From Chryseobacterium sp. KLBC 52 (lineage in GTDB: Bacteria > Bacteroidota > Bacteroidia > Flavobacteriales > Weeksellaceae): DNA of 64,000 nt. A program made the position numbers and the translations under genes. Below the pieces are notes generated by a model, which searched no databases, had not been told where the DNA came from, and saw only the letters and a program-made list of their open reading frames with translations. The stretch spans positions 124,001 to 188,000 of the forward strand of contig NZ_QDFZ01000005.1 of NCBI RefSeq assembly GCF_003347605.1, read 5' to 3'. Positions 46,491-55,019 of this stretch are shown piece after piece. Each line of letters begins with the position of its first letter. Position 1 is the first letter of the stretch.

Positions 46491-47981
46491 TTACCCAATC
46501 AATCCCTTTACATTTTTTGAAAAAACTTCAATTCCTTTATTCATCTCATCAAAATTAAGATCTCCAAATCCCAGACGCATGGCTGTAAGCCCTTTATTCT
46601 GATACAGCAACGTTTTTGGAATGAAAAGGTTGTCCTTTGCACAATTTCGGCTTAGCTGCATCAGATTCAGTGGAATATTCCATTCCAGCCATATAGCAAG
46701 CCCTCCGGAAGGTCTTTGAAAAGTAATAAAATCCCCAAGATTTTCTTCTAACAGCAAAGCAAAATAATCACGTCTTTCCTGATATACCTTTAAAGACTTT
46801 TTCAGATAACGGTTGATTTCCCCTTCTGCAATCATTTCTCCAAGGGCTCTTTCCATCAGAATATCCCCCTGACGGTCAATAATTCCCAGATATTTACGCA
46901 TTTCTGTCATCAGATTCTCAGGAGCAACAATAAATCCTGTTCTGAATCCTGGAGCTAAAGACTTCCCGAAAGAGCCGATATAGATCACCATTCCGTTCGT
47001 ATCCGCACTGGCTAAAGGAAGAATGGGACTTTTATCGTAGTGAAATTCATAATCGTAATCGTCTTCCAGGATAATAAATCCGTATTCATTCGCTAATTCT
47101 AATAACTCAAATCTTCTTTGAGCACTTAGTGCAACGGTAGTAGGATAGTGGTGATGAGGTGTCAGATAAAGCATCCGTATTTTCTGCTTTTTACACGCTT
47201 CCCGTACACTTTCAACGATAATTCCTTCCTCATCAATGGGAATAGAAACAATGTCAACTCCAGCTTTCATAAAGATCATATTGACGGAAAAATAGCTTAA
47301 AGCTCCTACCAATACGGTGTCACCAGCCGAGAGAAGAATTTCGGAAACAATATAAATACTCATTTCCGTGCTTCGGGTGATGAGCAGATTGTTCTTGGAA
47401 ATAGGAAGTCCACGGGAAAGATTCAGGTATTGGGATAAATGTTCTTTAAAAAATTCACTCCCGTCATGATTATAATGGCCAAAAGCTTTCTGGCTGGATT
47501 TACGTTTCAAAATAGAACTGTAAAACCGGGAATGCTGTCCGATTTGGGTTAAACGGATATCCGGTACCCCATCATTAAAGACATACTCACAATTTGAATG
47601 CTCAAAAGGGTTGTCAAGAATATTGGATGTTTTGAATGAAAAACCAGTGGAAACAGGATAGTTTTGAAGGTTATTGTGCTCAAAATCGTTCAATTTAACA
47701 GGTTTTTCCTGATCTTTTCCAATGACAAACGTTCCTTTGTTGGGAAAACTCTCGGTCCAACCTTGTGCAGAGAGTTCATCATATACCGCAACCGCTGTAT
47801 TTCTATGGATTTCCAGTATTTCACTGAAAGTTCTTGTTCCTGGAAGTTTCGTTCCAAAGGGAAGAAACCCTCTCTGAATCGCGTTGATCAGCTGATTGGC
47901 AATTTGCAGATAGATAGAAGTCTCTGATTTTCTATCAATTCTTATAAAACTTTCGTAGGGAATCTTAACCGGACTATCCAT
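46491..47981 (-). CDS. MocR/PdxR-like regulator (GntR helix-turn-helix plus aminotransferase-like domain)
   Basis: The 496-residue fusion has an N-terminal GntR winged helix (about 20-85, with FGTKLPGTRTFSEILEIHRN) and a fold-type I aminotransferase domain. DDYDYEFHYD and IGSFGKSLAPGFRTGF carry the PLP-binding lysine near residue 338. MocR proteins sense PLP or its aldimines and control amine or cofactor genes. This one is divergent from the biotin operon across 66 bp, where BioF and BioA are PLP enzymes, so control of that operon is plausible but unproven. Confidence 0.88.
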   Translation of the reverse strand: MDSPVKIPYESFIRIDRKSETSIYLQIANQLINAIQRGFLPFGTKLPGTRTFSEILEIHRNTAVAVYDELSAQGWTESFPNKGTFVIGKDQEKPVKLNDFEHNNLQNYPVSTGFSFKTSNILDNPFEHSNCEYVFNDGVPDIRLTQIGQHSRFYSSILKRKSSQKAFGHYNHDGSEFFKEHLSQYLNLSRGLPISKNNLLITRSTEMSIYIVSEILLSAGDTVLVGALSYFSVNMIFMKAGVDIVSIPIDEEGIIVESVREACKKQKIRMLYLTPHHHYPTTVALSAQRRFELLELANEYGFIILEDDYDYEFHYDKSPILPLASADTNGMVIYIGSFGKSLAPGFRTGFIVAPENLMTEMRKYLGIIDRQGDILMERALGEMIAEGEINRYLKKSLKVYQERRDYFALLLEENLGDFITFQRPSGGLAIWLEWNIPLNLMQLSRNCAKDNLFIPKTLLYQNKGLTAMRLGFGDLNFDEMNKGIEVFSKNVKGLIG

Positions 47982-48021
47982 AATATCAAAACTGGCACCA
48001 TGTAACCATCCGGCAATATAC

Positions 48022-48029
48022 TACTTTTG
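48022..48029 (+). promoter_or_regulatory. -7 element of the biotin operon
   Basis: TACTTTTG is a perfect TAnnTTTG 18 bp before the first ATG. No TTG is seen at -33, consistent with need of an activator such as the divergent MocR protein. Confidence 0.45.
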
Positions 48030-48047
48030 ACATCAAAATAAAAATCT

Positions 48048-48671
48048 ATGGAATTTCATCATCTGTTAAAAAAAATTGTACAGGAAGGAAGTACCCACGC
48101 CAAATGGCTGAACACCCTTTCTTTTATGGAAAATGCCGGTGCAAGAAAAATATCAAAATGTGAACATCCAACTCTGGTTTCTCAGATCCAGCTGAAACAT
48201 GCTGCTGAGGAACACCGCCACGCTTATTATTTAAAAAAACAAATTGGCAAAATAAACCCTGAGCTCTGCAAAACCTACGAAAGCACAGAACTTCTGGCGC
48301 CTATCGCCACAAGCCAATATCTTCATTCGTTGGATATTAAAGCCTGTCGTTATCTTCAGAAGGCTTTCAATCTTGACAAAACAGATATTAAATATGCCGC
48401 TTACCTTTTTGTAACGTATGCGATCGAAGTTCGTGCAGATGAGCTTTATCCGGTCTATCAGGAGGCGCTTACTGAAGCTTCTTCTAAAATCATGGTGAAA
48501 TCTATTATTCTGGAAGAAGAAGGGCATCTGGAAGAAATGATTCATCAGCTTAATGAATTTTCACCAGACTGGAAAAACCATGCGGACCATATTCTGACTA
48601 TAGAAAAAGAATTGCATGAAGAGTGGATCAATGCCATTACCCAGGAAGTCGCTCAGTTGAATTATGCTTAG
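48048..48671 (+). CDS. Ferritin-like diiron protein of unknown function, first gene of the biotin operon
   Basis: I do not recognise a named family. The 207-residue, all-helical protein carries a full ferritin-like diiron ligand set: E28 (FMENA), E55-x-x-H58 (EEHRH), E127 (YAIEVRADE) and E157-x-x-H160 (EEEGH). The fourth-helix and second-helix ExxH motifs are those of oxygen-activating diiron enzymes. It overlaps bioF by 8 bp, so the two are made together. No bioC, bioH, bioI, bioW or bioZ is seen in the window. A role in making the pimeloyl precursor is therefore an attractive guess; an iron-storage or quinone role cannot be excluded. Confidence 0.75.
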   Translation: MEFHHLLKKIVQEGSTHAKWLNTLSFMENAGARKISKCEHPTLVSQIQLKHAAEEHRHAYYLKKQIGKINPELCKTYESTELLAPIATSQYLHSLDIKACRYLQKAFNLDKTDIKYAAYLFVTYAIEVRADELYPVYQEALTEASSKIMVKSIILEEEGHLEEMIHQLNEFSPDWKNHADHILTIEKELHEEWINAITQEVAQLNYA

Positions 48672-49773
48672 CCATAGCCCTCATTTTCAGGAATCTCTTG
48701 ACAAAAGAAAAGAGGAGGGAACGTTAAGATGTTTAAAACTTCAATCAGATGGAATTGATTTTTATTCCAATGATTATCTGGGATTGGCAAAAAGTAAAGA
48801 CCTTCAACATTTAATGCTGGAAAAGGTTATCAATAGCCCTCAGTTGCTTTCCGGAAGTACAGGTTCAAGATTGATTAGCGGGAACAGTGATATGGCAGTT
48901 TCCGTGGAAAAGGATATCGCTCAAAAACATCAGTTTGAGTCTGCATTGCTTTTTCCATCCGGATATAATGCAAATCTGGCTTTGTTTTCTACGTTTCCCA
49001 ACCGCCATGATACTGTGATTGTTGACGAACAGATTCATCGTTCAGTACATGATGGCTGCAAACTATCCAATGCTAAAAAACTTAAATTCAAACACAATGA
49101 TACTGAAGATCTTGAAAATATTTTAAAAAGACAGGAAGGTCATTGTTATATCGCGATAGAAAGTGTTTACTCCATGGAAGGCGATTTTGCTCCTCTTCAG
49201 GAAATAGCATCGATTGCCAGTACATATAAAGCCTCTTTGATTGTAGATGAAGCTCACGCGTTCGGCGTTTTTGGATATGGATTGATTGAAAAATTACAGT
49301 TACAGAACCATGTTTCAGCAGTAGTTGTGACGTACGGAAAAGCTCTTGGGGCTCATGGAGCAGCTATTCTTTGCAATGAAACAGTGAAATCTTACCTGAT
49401 CAATTTTGCAAGCCCATTTATTTATACTACATCAACACAGGATTTCCAGTGGATGAGTATCAAAACAGGATATGAATTTTTAGATCAAAACCATGAACTG
49501 GCTGAAAAACTTCAGAATAACATCAAAGTTTTTCGCAGCAGAAAATTAAAGTCTCCATCAGCAGAAAACAGTCCGGTTCAGGCTATTGTGATCCCTGACA
49601 ATCAAAAACTGAAAGAATTACAAAACATTTTATCCGGAGAAGGACTTTTAACCTATGCCATCTACAGCCCTACAGTAAAAGAAGGAAGTGAACGCTTAAG
49701 AATATGCCTTCACAGCTTTAATACTGAAGAAGAAATTATAAAACTGACAGGAATTATTAAAGAATTTATTTAA
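48664..49773 (+). CDS. bioF: 8-amino-7-oxononanoate synthase
   Basis: The 369-residue PLP enzyme of the alpha-oxoamine synthase family joins L-alanine to pimeloyl-ACP or -CoA. Motifs are FYSNDYLGLAKSK near the start, STGSRLISGN, VDEAHAFGVFG, and VVTYGKALGAHGA with the PLP lysine near 226. The first bases overlap the diiron gene; bioD follows after 37 bp. The surrounding bioD, bioB and bioA genes make the BioF assignment safe against related KBL enzymes. Confidence 0.93.
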   Translation: MLSHSPHFQESLDKRKEEGTLRCLKLQSDGIDFYSNDYLGLAKSKDLQHLMLEKVINSPQLLSGSTGSRLISGNSDMAVSVEKDIAQKHQFESALLFPSGYNANLALFSTFPNRHDTVIVDEQIHRSVHDGCKLSNAKKLKFKHNDTEDLENILKRQEGHCYIAIESVYSMEGDFAPLQEIASIASTYKASLIVDEAHAFGVFGYGLIEKLQLQNHVSAVVVTYGKALGAHGAAILCNETVKSYLINFASPFIYTTSTQDFQWMSIKTGYEFLDQNHELAEKLQNNIKVFRSRKLKSPSAENSPVQAIVIPDNQKLKELQNILSGEGLLTYAIYSPTVKEGSERLRICLHSFNTEEEIIKLTGIIKEFI

Positions 49774-49810
49774 AACTTTCACGAATCCCGAACCCCGCAT
49801 CACGAAAAAC

Positions 49811-50425
49811 ATGAAATTATTTATAACAGGAATAGGAACCGAAATAGGAAAAACAGTCTGCTCAGCCGTTTTGGTACAGCACTTTAAAACAGAATATTGG
49901 AAGCCCATACAGTCCGGAGATCTTCATTATACGGACAGTCATAAAATTGAAGCCTGGACAGATACCGGCTTTTGCCACCCGGAAACTTACCGTTTACAGC
50001 TGGCAGCCTCACCCCATCAGTCCGCAAGAGAAGAAAATATCACCATCAATCTGAATGATTTTCAACTTCCCAAAACAGCAAGCCCATTAATTGTAGAGGG
50101 AGCCGGAGGCCTTATGGTACCCATTTCGGACACTACTTTTATGATTGATCTTATTGAGGAGTTAAACCTTCCTGCAGCATTGGTAGTCAGAAATTATTTA
50201 GGATGTATTAATCATAGTTTATTATCAATCATCGCGTTACGACAGAGAGAAATTCAGTTGGAATATTTAATTCTTAACGGAGATTTTCCGGAAGACACAG
50301 CAAGAGTGATCTGCAGTTTTATCGAAAAAGAAACAAAAATTATAAAGATTCCCGAAATCAAAAACACAGATAAGGAATCTATACAACTTGCTGCAAAGCA
50401 ATTAACAATAACAAAAATAGGATAA
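49811..50425 (+). CDS. bioD: Dethiobiotin synthetase
   Basis: The 204-residue P-loop enzyme closes the ureido ring of dethiobiotin from 7,8-diaminononanoate, CO2 and ATP. The Walker A motif [11 protein letters not shown] is at residues 5-15, and [11 protein letters not shown] is the conserved second motif. WKPIQSG follows the first strand. The stop overlaps the bioB start by one base. Confidence 0.94.
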   Translation: MKLFITGIGTEIGKTVCSAVLVQHFKTEYWKPIQSGDLHYTDSHKIEAWTDTGFCHPETYRLQLAASPHQSAREENITINLNDFQLPKTASPLIVEGAGGLMVPISDTTFMIDLIEELNLPAALVVRNYLGCINHSLLSIIALRQREIQLEYLILNGDFPEDTARVICSFIEKETKIIKIPEIKNTDKESIQLAAKQLTITKIG

Positions 50426-51408
50426 TGGATACAAAAACAACATTGAGAAACAATTGGACGAAAGAAGAAATTGAGGAAATTTATCACCTTCCACTCATGG
50501 AACTGATCTATAAGGCAGCCACCGTACATCGTGAATGGCATGATCCTTCTGAAGTACAGATTTCCACTTTATTATCCATCAAAACAGGCGGATGTCCTGA
50601 GGATTGTTCATACTGCGGACAGGCAGCCCGTTATCATACCAATATTAAAGTACAGGCTTTGTTACCTACAGAAACTGTAATTGCTCACGCTCAAAAAGCA
50701 AAAGATTCGGGATCTTCAAGGTTCTGTATGGCAGCAGCATGGCGTGAAGTTCGTAATAACCGTGATTTTGACAGGGTAATTGATATGGTAAAGGGAGTCA
50801 ATGATCTTGGTCTGGAAGTTTGCTGCACGCTGGGAATGCTTACCGAAGAACAGGCAATCAGACTACAAGAAGCTGGATTATATGCTTACAATCATAATCT
50901 TGATACTTCCGAACAGTATTATGAAGAGATCATCTCTACCAGAACTTTTGACAATAGAATCAATACCATCAATAATGTAAGAAAAGCAGGAATCACAGTA
51001 TGTTCCGGAGGAATTATCGGACTTGGAGAAACCCACAGAGACAGAATTTCTATGCTTTTAACGTTGGCAACAATGCCAAAACATCCGGAATCCGTTCCTA
51101 TCAATGCATTAGCGAGAGTAGCAGGAACACCATTAGAAGATAACGAAAAAGTTGACACGTGGGAAATGGTAAGAATGATTGCTACTGCAAGAATCGTAAT
51201 GCCGTCTTCTATGGTAAGATTAAGTGCCGGACGTATTGAAATGTCTGAAACAGAGCAGGCGTGGTGCTTTATGGCAGGTGCCAATTCCATTTTTACAGGA
51301 GAAAGAGAAACCTTATTGGTAACACCTAATCCGGGAGTTTCAGAAGATATGCAGATGCTTCAGACATTAGGGCTGAAACCTATGATGAAAAAAGAAACAT
51401 GCTGTTAA
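50425..51408 (+). CDS. bioB: Biotin synthase
   Basis: The 327-residue radical SAM enzyme inserts sulfur into dethiobiotin. The CxxxCxxC motif CPEDCSYC is at residues 57-64. YNHNLDTS and the C-terminal substrate segment MVRLSAGR are present. The start overlaps the bioD stop (TAATG). A gap of 353 bp filled with dispersed repeats separates it from bioA. Confidence 0.96.
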   Translation: MDTKTTLRNNWTKEEIEEIYHLPLMELIYKAATVHREWHDPSEVQISTLLSIKTGGCPEDCSYCGQAARYHTNIKVQALLPTETVIAHAQKAKDSGSSRFCMAAAWREVRNNRDFDRVIDMVKGVNDLGLEVCCTLGMLTEEQAIRLQEAGLYAYNHNLDTSEQYYEEIISTRTFDNRINTINNVRKAGITVCSGGIIGLGETHRDRISMLLTLATMPKHPESVPINALARVAGTPLEDNEKVDTWEMVRMIATARIVMPSSMVRLSAGRIEMSETEQAWCFMAGANSIFTGERETLLVTPNPGVSEDMQMLQTLGLKPMMKKETCC

Positions 51409-51514
51409 ATAATTATGAATTATAAATGATAAATAATGAGTGATGAGTTGGATTATTGGTATTATAGCGCTTATTATAAAATTGGTTTTTGAATTTTTAT
51501 AAACTGCTCTACAA

Positions 51515-51690
51515 GTTGGAAAACGCAAAGACGCAAAATCTTTTGTAGTAAGTAATATTTTAAGGCGCAAGGATTTTATCTCCGATAAAATTAAACACAT
51601 TCTTTGCTGAAAATCTTTGATTTTCTTGCGCCTTAAAATATTCGCAATCTATGATAAAACTTTGCGCCTTTGCGATTAGTCCAACATTTA
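51515..51690. repeat. Dispersed intergenic repeat between bioB and bioA
   Basis: AACGCAAAGACGCAAAATC, then AAGGCGCAAGGATTTTATC-TCC-GATAAAAT (palindrome 51572-51591), then CTTGCGCCTTAAAATATTCGC and TTTGCGCCTTTGCG in inverse orientation. The whole forms a loose hairpin. No gene is seen in the 353-bp gap. Confidence 0.65.
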
Positions 51691-51761
51691 CGCCAACATA
51701 TTCAACTAAATTATTGTTAAATCCAATTCCATCACTCATTTCTACTTTTTAGATCTATAAT

Positions 51762-53054
51762 ATGAATACAATAACAAAAGAAATCAGCCTGCAGGAGAGA
51801 GATAAAGCGGTGAACTGGCATCCGTACACGCAGATGAAAACAGCTGATGATGCCATTCCTATTGTAAAAGGAAAAGGAATTTATCTTTATGATACCGAAG
51901 GAAAAAAATATCTGGATGTCGTTTCATCATGGTGGGTAACATTGCACGGCCATTCTCATCCTTATATTGCGCAACGTGTTTTTGAACAGTTGAATACACT
52001 GGAACAGGTGATTTTTGCAGGATTTACCCATGAACCTGCTGTACAGCTTTCAGAAAATTTACTGAAACTTCTTCCGGGTGGCCAGGAAAAGGTCTTTTAT
52101 TCGGATAATGGCTCTACCGCAGTAGAAGTTGCTTTGAAAATGTGTATTCAATATGCATACAATAAAGAGAATAAGAAAACAAAGATTTTAGCTTTTAAAA
52201 ATGCCTATCACGGAGATACCTTCGGAGCCATGTCTGTAAGTGGAAAAAGCTTCTGGACAAAACCTTTTGAAAGCATGCTGTTTGAAGTTGTTTTTATAGA
52301 TACACCCAATGCAGAAAATCTTGAAAGCCTGCAGAAACTGATTAAAGAATTAGCTGATGAAGTGGCTTGTTTTATCTATGAGCCATTAGTTCAGGGAGCT
52401 GCCGGAATGTTGATGTATAAAGCTGAAGACCTTACTCAGCTGATGAAATTCTGTAGGGAAGAAAGCGTTCTTATGATTCAGGATGAAGTTTTTACAGGAT
52501 TTGGAAGAACAGGTAAGCTTTTCGCTGCAGATTATCTTACGGAAAAGCCGGATATTATGTGTTTTTCAAAAGGATTGACAGGAGGAACGATGCCTATGGG
52601 AATTACAACCTGCTCCAATGAGATTTATGAGGCTTTCCTTTCTGAAGACCGTTATAAAACCTTATTTCACGGGCATTCGTTTACAGCCAATCCTTTAGCC
52701 TGTACAGCGGCTCTTGCCAGTATGGAATTACTATTGACAAATGAAACTCAAATGAATATCAACCGCATCACTCATCAGCATTCAGAGTTTGTGAAAGCAC
52801 TTGCTTTGCATCCTCATGTAGAAAAGGTACGTCAGATCGGAACTATTTTAGCGTTCGATTTTAAAACCGGGAATGATACTTCTTATTTCAATGAAATAGG
52901 GAAGAAGCTTTACAATGAATTCTTACAGAGAGGGATTATCATGAGGCCGTTGGGAAATGTAATCTATCTGGTTCCTCCTTATTGTATTACATCAGAAGAA
53001 TTGGATTTTGTCTATCAGAATATTACGGAGGTTCTGGATCAGTTTAGAGAATAA
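51762..53054 (+). CDS. bioA: Adenosylmethionine-8-amino-7-oxononanoate aminotransferase
   Basis: The 430-residue class III aminotransferase makes 7,8-diaminononanoate. The family start NWHPYTQMK is near residue 18, SSWWVTLHGHSHP follows, AYHGDTFGAM is in the middle, and MCFSKGLTGG holds the PLP lysine (Lys270). IQDEVFTGFGRTG precedes it. It lies on the same strand as bioFDB, but a 353-bp repeat-filled gap intervenes, so it may have its own transcription start. A good terminator follows. Confidence 0.95.
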   Translation: MNTITKEISLQERDKAVNWHPYTQMKTADDAIPIVKGKGIYLYDTEGKKYLDVVSSWWVTLHGHSHPYIAQRVFEQLNTLEQVIFAGFTHEPAVQLSENLLKLLPGGQEKVFYSDNGSTAVEVALKMCIQYAYNKENKKTKILAFKNAYHGDTFGAMSVSGKSFWTKPFESMLFEVVFIDTPNAENLESLQKLIKELADEVACFIYEPLVQGAAGMLMYKAEDLTQLMKFCREESVLMIQDEVFTGFGRTGKLFAADYLTEKPDIMCFSKGLTGGTMPMGITTCSNEIYEAFLSEDRYKTLFHGHSFTANPLACTAALASMELLLTNETQMNINRITHQHSEFVKALALHPHVEKVRQIGTILAFDFKTGNDTSYFNEIGKKLYNEFLQRGIIMRPLGNVIYLVPPYCITSEELDFVYQNITEVLDQFRE

Positions 53055-53096
53055 ACGATCTGTTCCGGTAATAATTATTTTTAATTTTTTTAATAT

Positions 53097-53130
53097 ACCT
53101 TATAGGTTTCCAGAACCTATAAGGTTTTTA
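53097..53130 (+). terminator. Terminator of bioA
   Basis: ACCTTATAGGTT (53097-53108) pairs with AACCTATAAGGT (53114-53125) around TCCAG and is followed by TTTTA. Confidence 0.8.
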
Positions 53131-53155
53131 TGTTGAATGTAAGCACCTGTATTTT

Positions 53156-53710
53156 TTAAATTTCCTGTTCTGCTTTCTTCAAAATAGTAATCAATTCTTT
53201 TAATTCATCTTTGTTGAATTCCAGTAAGTTCTGATTAAAATGATTGGAAGGAATTTTTATATAATGAATCCATGAAGAAAGTTTTTCACGATAAACACTT
53301 CCGAATTCAATATTACTCATCGTTACAAACTTATATCTGGTTTCCTGGCCAGCCTTTTCGTTTTCTTTCTGTTCTACAGTCTGAAGAGCCTGAATCAGTT
53401 TTCCCAACTCATTTTTGTCAATAGTAAGTGTCTTTTTGGAGATTTCATCAAAGGTTTCATATTCATACATGATTCCAAGAAGAGTATCCGAAGAATTGCC
53501 GGAAATATCTTTCGTTACAATTTTTTGAATATTCAGATTTTTAAACTTACCTAAATTGGTGATTTTCTTTTCAATTAATGTCCCTTTTCTTGAATTGACA
53601 GTTAGTCCGCGGGATGTGGTACTGGATCTTTGAATCGTTGGTGGTGGTGCTATCTGTGCAGTTATCCATGCGCCTATTGCGCAGGAGATCAAAATAATGA
53701 TTCTTTTCAT
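53156..53710 (-). CDS. Secreted protein of unknown function
   Basis: I do not recognise it. The 184-residue protein has a signal peptide of about 18 residues (hydrophobic, ending TAQ), then a polar stretch, then a mixed alpha/beta region with a lysine- and glutamate-rich C-terminal helix (KDELKELITILKKAEQ). A mid-protein helix, KNELGKLIQALQTVEQ, resembles the C-terminal one, so the protein may hold an internal repeat. It has no lipobox cysteine. It is alone on its strand, convergent with bioA. Confidence 0.7.
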   Translation of the reverse strand: MKRIIILISCAIGAWITAQIAPPPTIQRSSTTSRGLTVNSRKGTLIEKKITNLGKFKNLNIQKIVTKDISGNSSDTLLGIMYEYETFDEISKKTLTIDKNELGKLIQALQTVEQKENEKAGQETRYKFVTMSNIEFGSVYREKLSSWIHYIKIPSNHFNQNLLEFNKDELKELITILKKAEQEI

Positions 53711-53791
53711 TTGTAAAAATTGTTATTAGTTTTTATATCATTCAAATTACAGTGTAATTTTCAACAATATATAAAATATTCAAAAATAATT

Positions 53792-54106
53792 TTATCCCAA
53801 TTCATTTCCCCATGAATGAAGTTCGGAAAGGATAGGTCCCAGTTTTTGTCCTTTCTCTGTTAATTTATAATACACTTCCGGTGGGAAATTATAAACTTCA
53901 ATCCTTTCAATAATAAGGTCTTCTTCCAACTGTTTCAGCTGTTCTGCCAATACTTTCTTGGAAACCCGGGGCATATTCCGCCAAAGTTCCACAAAACGGA
54001 CCTGGTTTTCTTCAAAAAGGTTGTGCAGGATCAAAGGTTTCCATTTCCCTGAAAGAATATCCAGGCTTCGTCTTAATCCGCAGTTTTTAAATTCTTCAAA
54101 ATTCAT
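53792..54106 (-). CDS. HxlR family transcriptional regulator
   Basis: The 104-residue winged-helix protein begins with a cysteine at residue 9 followed by LRRSLDILSGKWKPLIL, the HxlR signature. VSKKVLAEQLKQLEED is the recognition region. It is divergent from an MBL hydrolase gene 92 bp away, which it most likely controls. An inverted repeat GGTTA-N9-TAACC at 54126-54144 lies between them and just upstream of the MBL promoter. Confidence 0.9.
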   Translation of the reverse strand: MNFEEFKNCGLRRSLDILSGKWKPLILHNLFEENQVRFVELWRNMPRVSKKVLAEQLKQLEEDLIIERIEVYNFPPEVYYKLTEKGQKLGPILSELHSWGNELG

Positions 54107-54125
54107 AACACAGTTGAATATTTGT

Positions 54126-54144
54126 GGTTAACTTTTTGGTAACC
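54126..54144. promoter_or_regulatory. Candidate HxlR operator GGTTA-N9-TAACC
   Basis: This inverted repeat lies 5 bp upstream of the -33 TTG of the MBL gene promoter and 20 bp from the HxlR start codon. Confidence 0.4.
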
Positions 54145-54149
54145 TTCGA

Positions 54150-54179
54150 TTGTTTTACCCTCTTCGGGCAATAGCTTTG
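54150..54179 (+). promoter_or_regulatory. Promoter of the MBL hydrolase gene
   Basis: TTG at 54150-54152, 19 bp, then TAGCTTTG at 54172-54179: a full Bacteroidota promoter, with the start codon 20 bp downstream. Confidence 0.6.
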
Positions 54180-54198
54180 TTCTACAAACATACTCAAA

Positions 54199-54969
54199 AT
54201 GAAATTACAATTATGGCGCAATGCTACATTGCTATTGAATATTGATGGAATTTCCATCCTCGTAGATCCCATGCTGGGCGAAAAAGGCTCTATGGGAAAA
54301 ATGCCGATGACAGAAAGCAAATTACTGAATCCATTGGTAGATTTGCCTTTTAATAAAGAAGAATTAAGTAACAGATTAAAAGAAATTGATGCTGTTGCCG
54401 TCACTCATCTTCACCCTGATCATTGGGATTCTGAAGCTGTGAGACTTCTTGATAAAAATATTCCTATCATCTGCTCAGATGTTATTTCAGATCATATTGC
54501 AGCACAGGGTTTTACCAATATTATTGCTGTGAATAATAAGATTCAATGGAAAAACATTACAATATCAACCACCAAAGGGCAACATGGAACCGGAGAAATC
54601 GGAGAGAAAATGGGCACCGTGAATGGTTTTGTTTTAAAAAAAGACAATCAATCAGTCTATATTGCAGGCGACACGATTTGGTATGATGAAATTGCAGGGG
54701 AAATTGACAAACATCAGCCGCAGCACATCATTGTGGCAGGAGGAGCCGCCACTTTCTCTGTAGGAGATCCTATTATTATGACCAGTGAAGACATCGTAAA
54801 AGTTTGTGAATATGCACCGGAATCTACTGTTTGGGTAACGCATCTGGAAGCCCTGAGCCACTGTAGGGAAGACAGAAAATTTATTCAGAAAAAGATCCTT
54901 GAAAACGGATTAGCGGAAAGATGTTTTATACTTGATGACGGTGAAGAGGTAAGCCTGAAATATCTATGA
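54199..54969 (+). CDS. MBL-fold metallohydrolase, UlaG-like
   Basis: The 256-residue protein has the zinc motif THLHPDHWD near residues 68-76. Further ligands are in KGQHGTGEIG, YIAGDTIWYDE and VTHLEALSHC, and the N-terminal RNATLLLNIDG is typical of the UlaG/YycJ-like branch. Substrate is unknown. It is under a divergent HxlR regulator, so it may answer reactive electrophiles or a similar signal. It is followed by the DUF421 gene after 50 bp. Confidence 0.85.
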   Translation: MKLQLWRNATLLLNIDGISILVDPMLGEKGSMGKMPMTESKLLNPLVDLPFNKEELSNRLKEIDAVAVTHLHPDHWDSEAVRLLDKNIPIICSDVISDHIAAQGFTNIIAVNNKIQWKNITISTTKGQHGTGEIGEKMGTVNGFVLKKDNQSVYIAGDTIWYDEIAGEIDKHQPQHIIVAGGAATFSVGDPIIMTSEDIVKVCEYAPESTVWVTHLEALSHCREDRKFIQKKILENGLAERCFILDDGEEVSLKYL

Positions 54970-55019
54970 AATAAATAGCAGGAGTTCTGGCTTATTTTTT
55001 GAATATTCCCTGATAAATA

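Noticed and set aside
51367..51600. A 77-codon reverse-strand open frame at the bioB end
   Set aside because: It is composed of dispersed repeat sequence and antisense bioB codons; no support as a gene.
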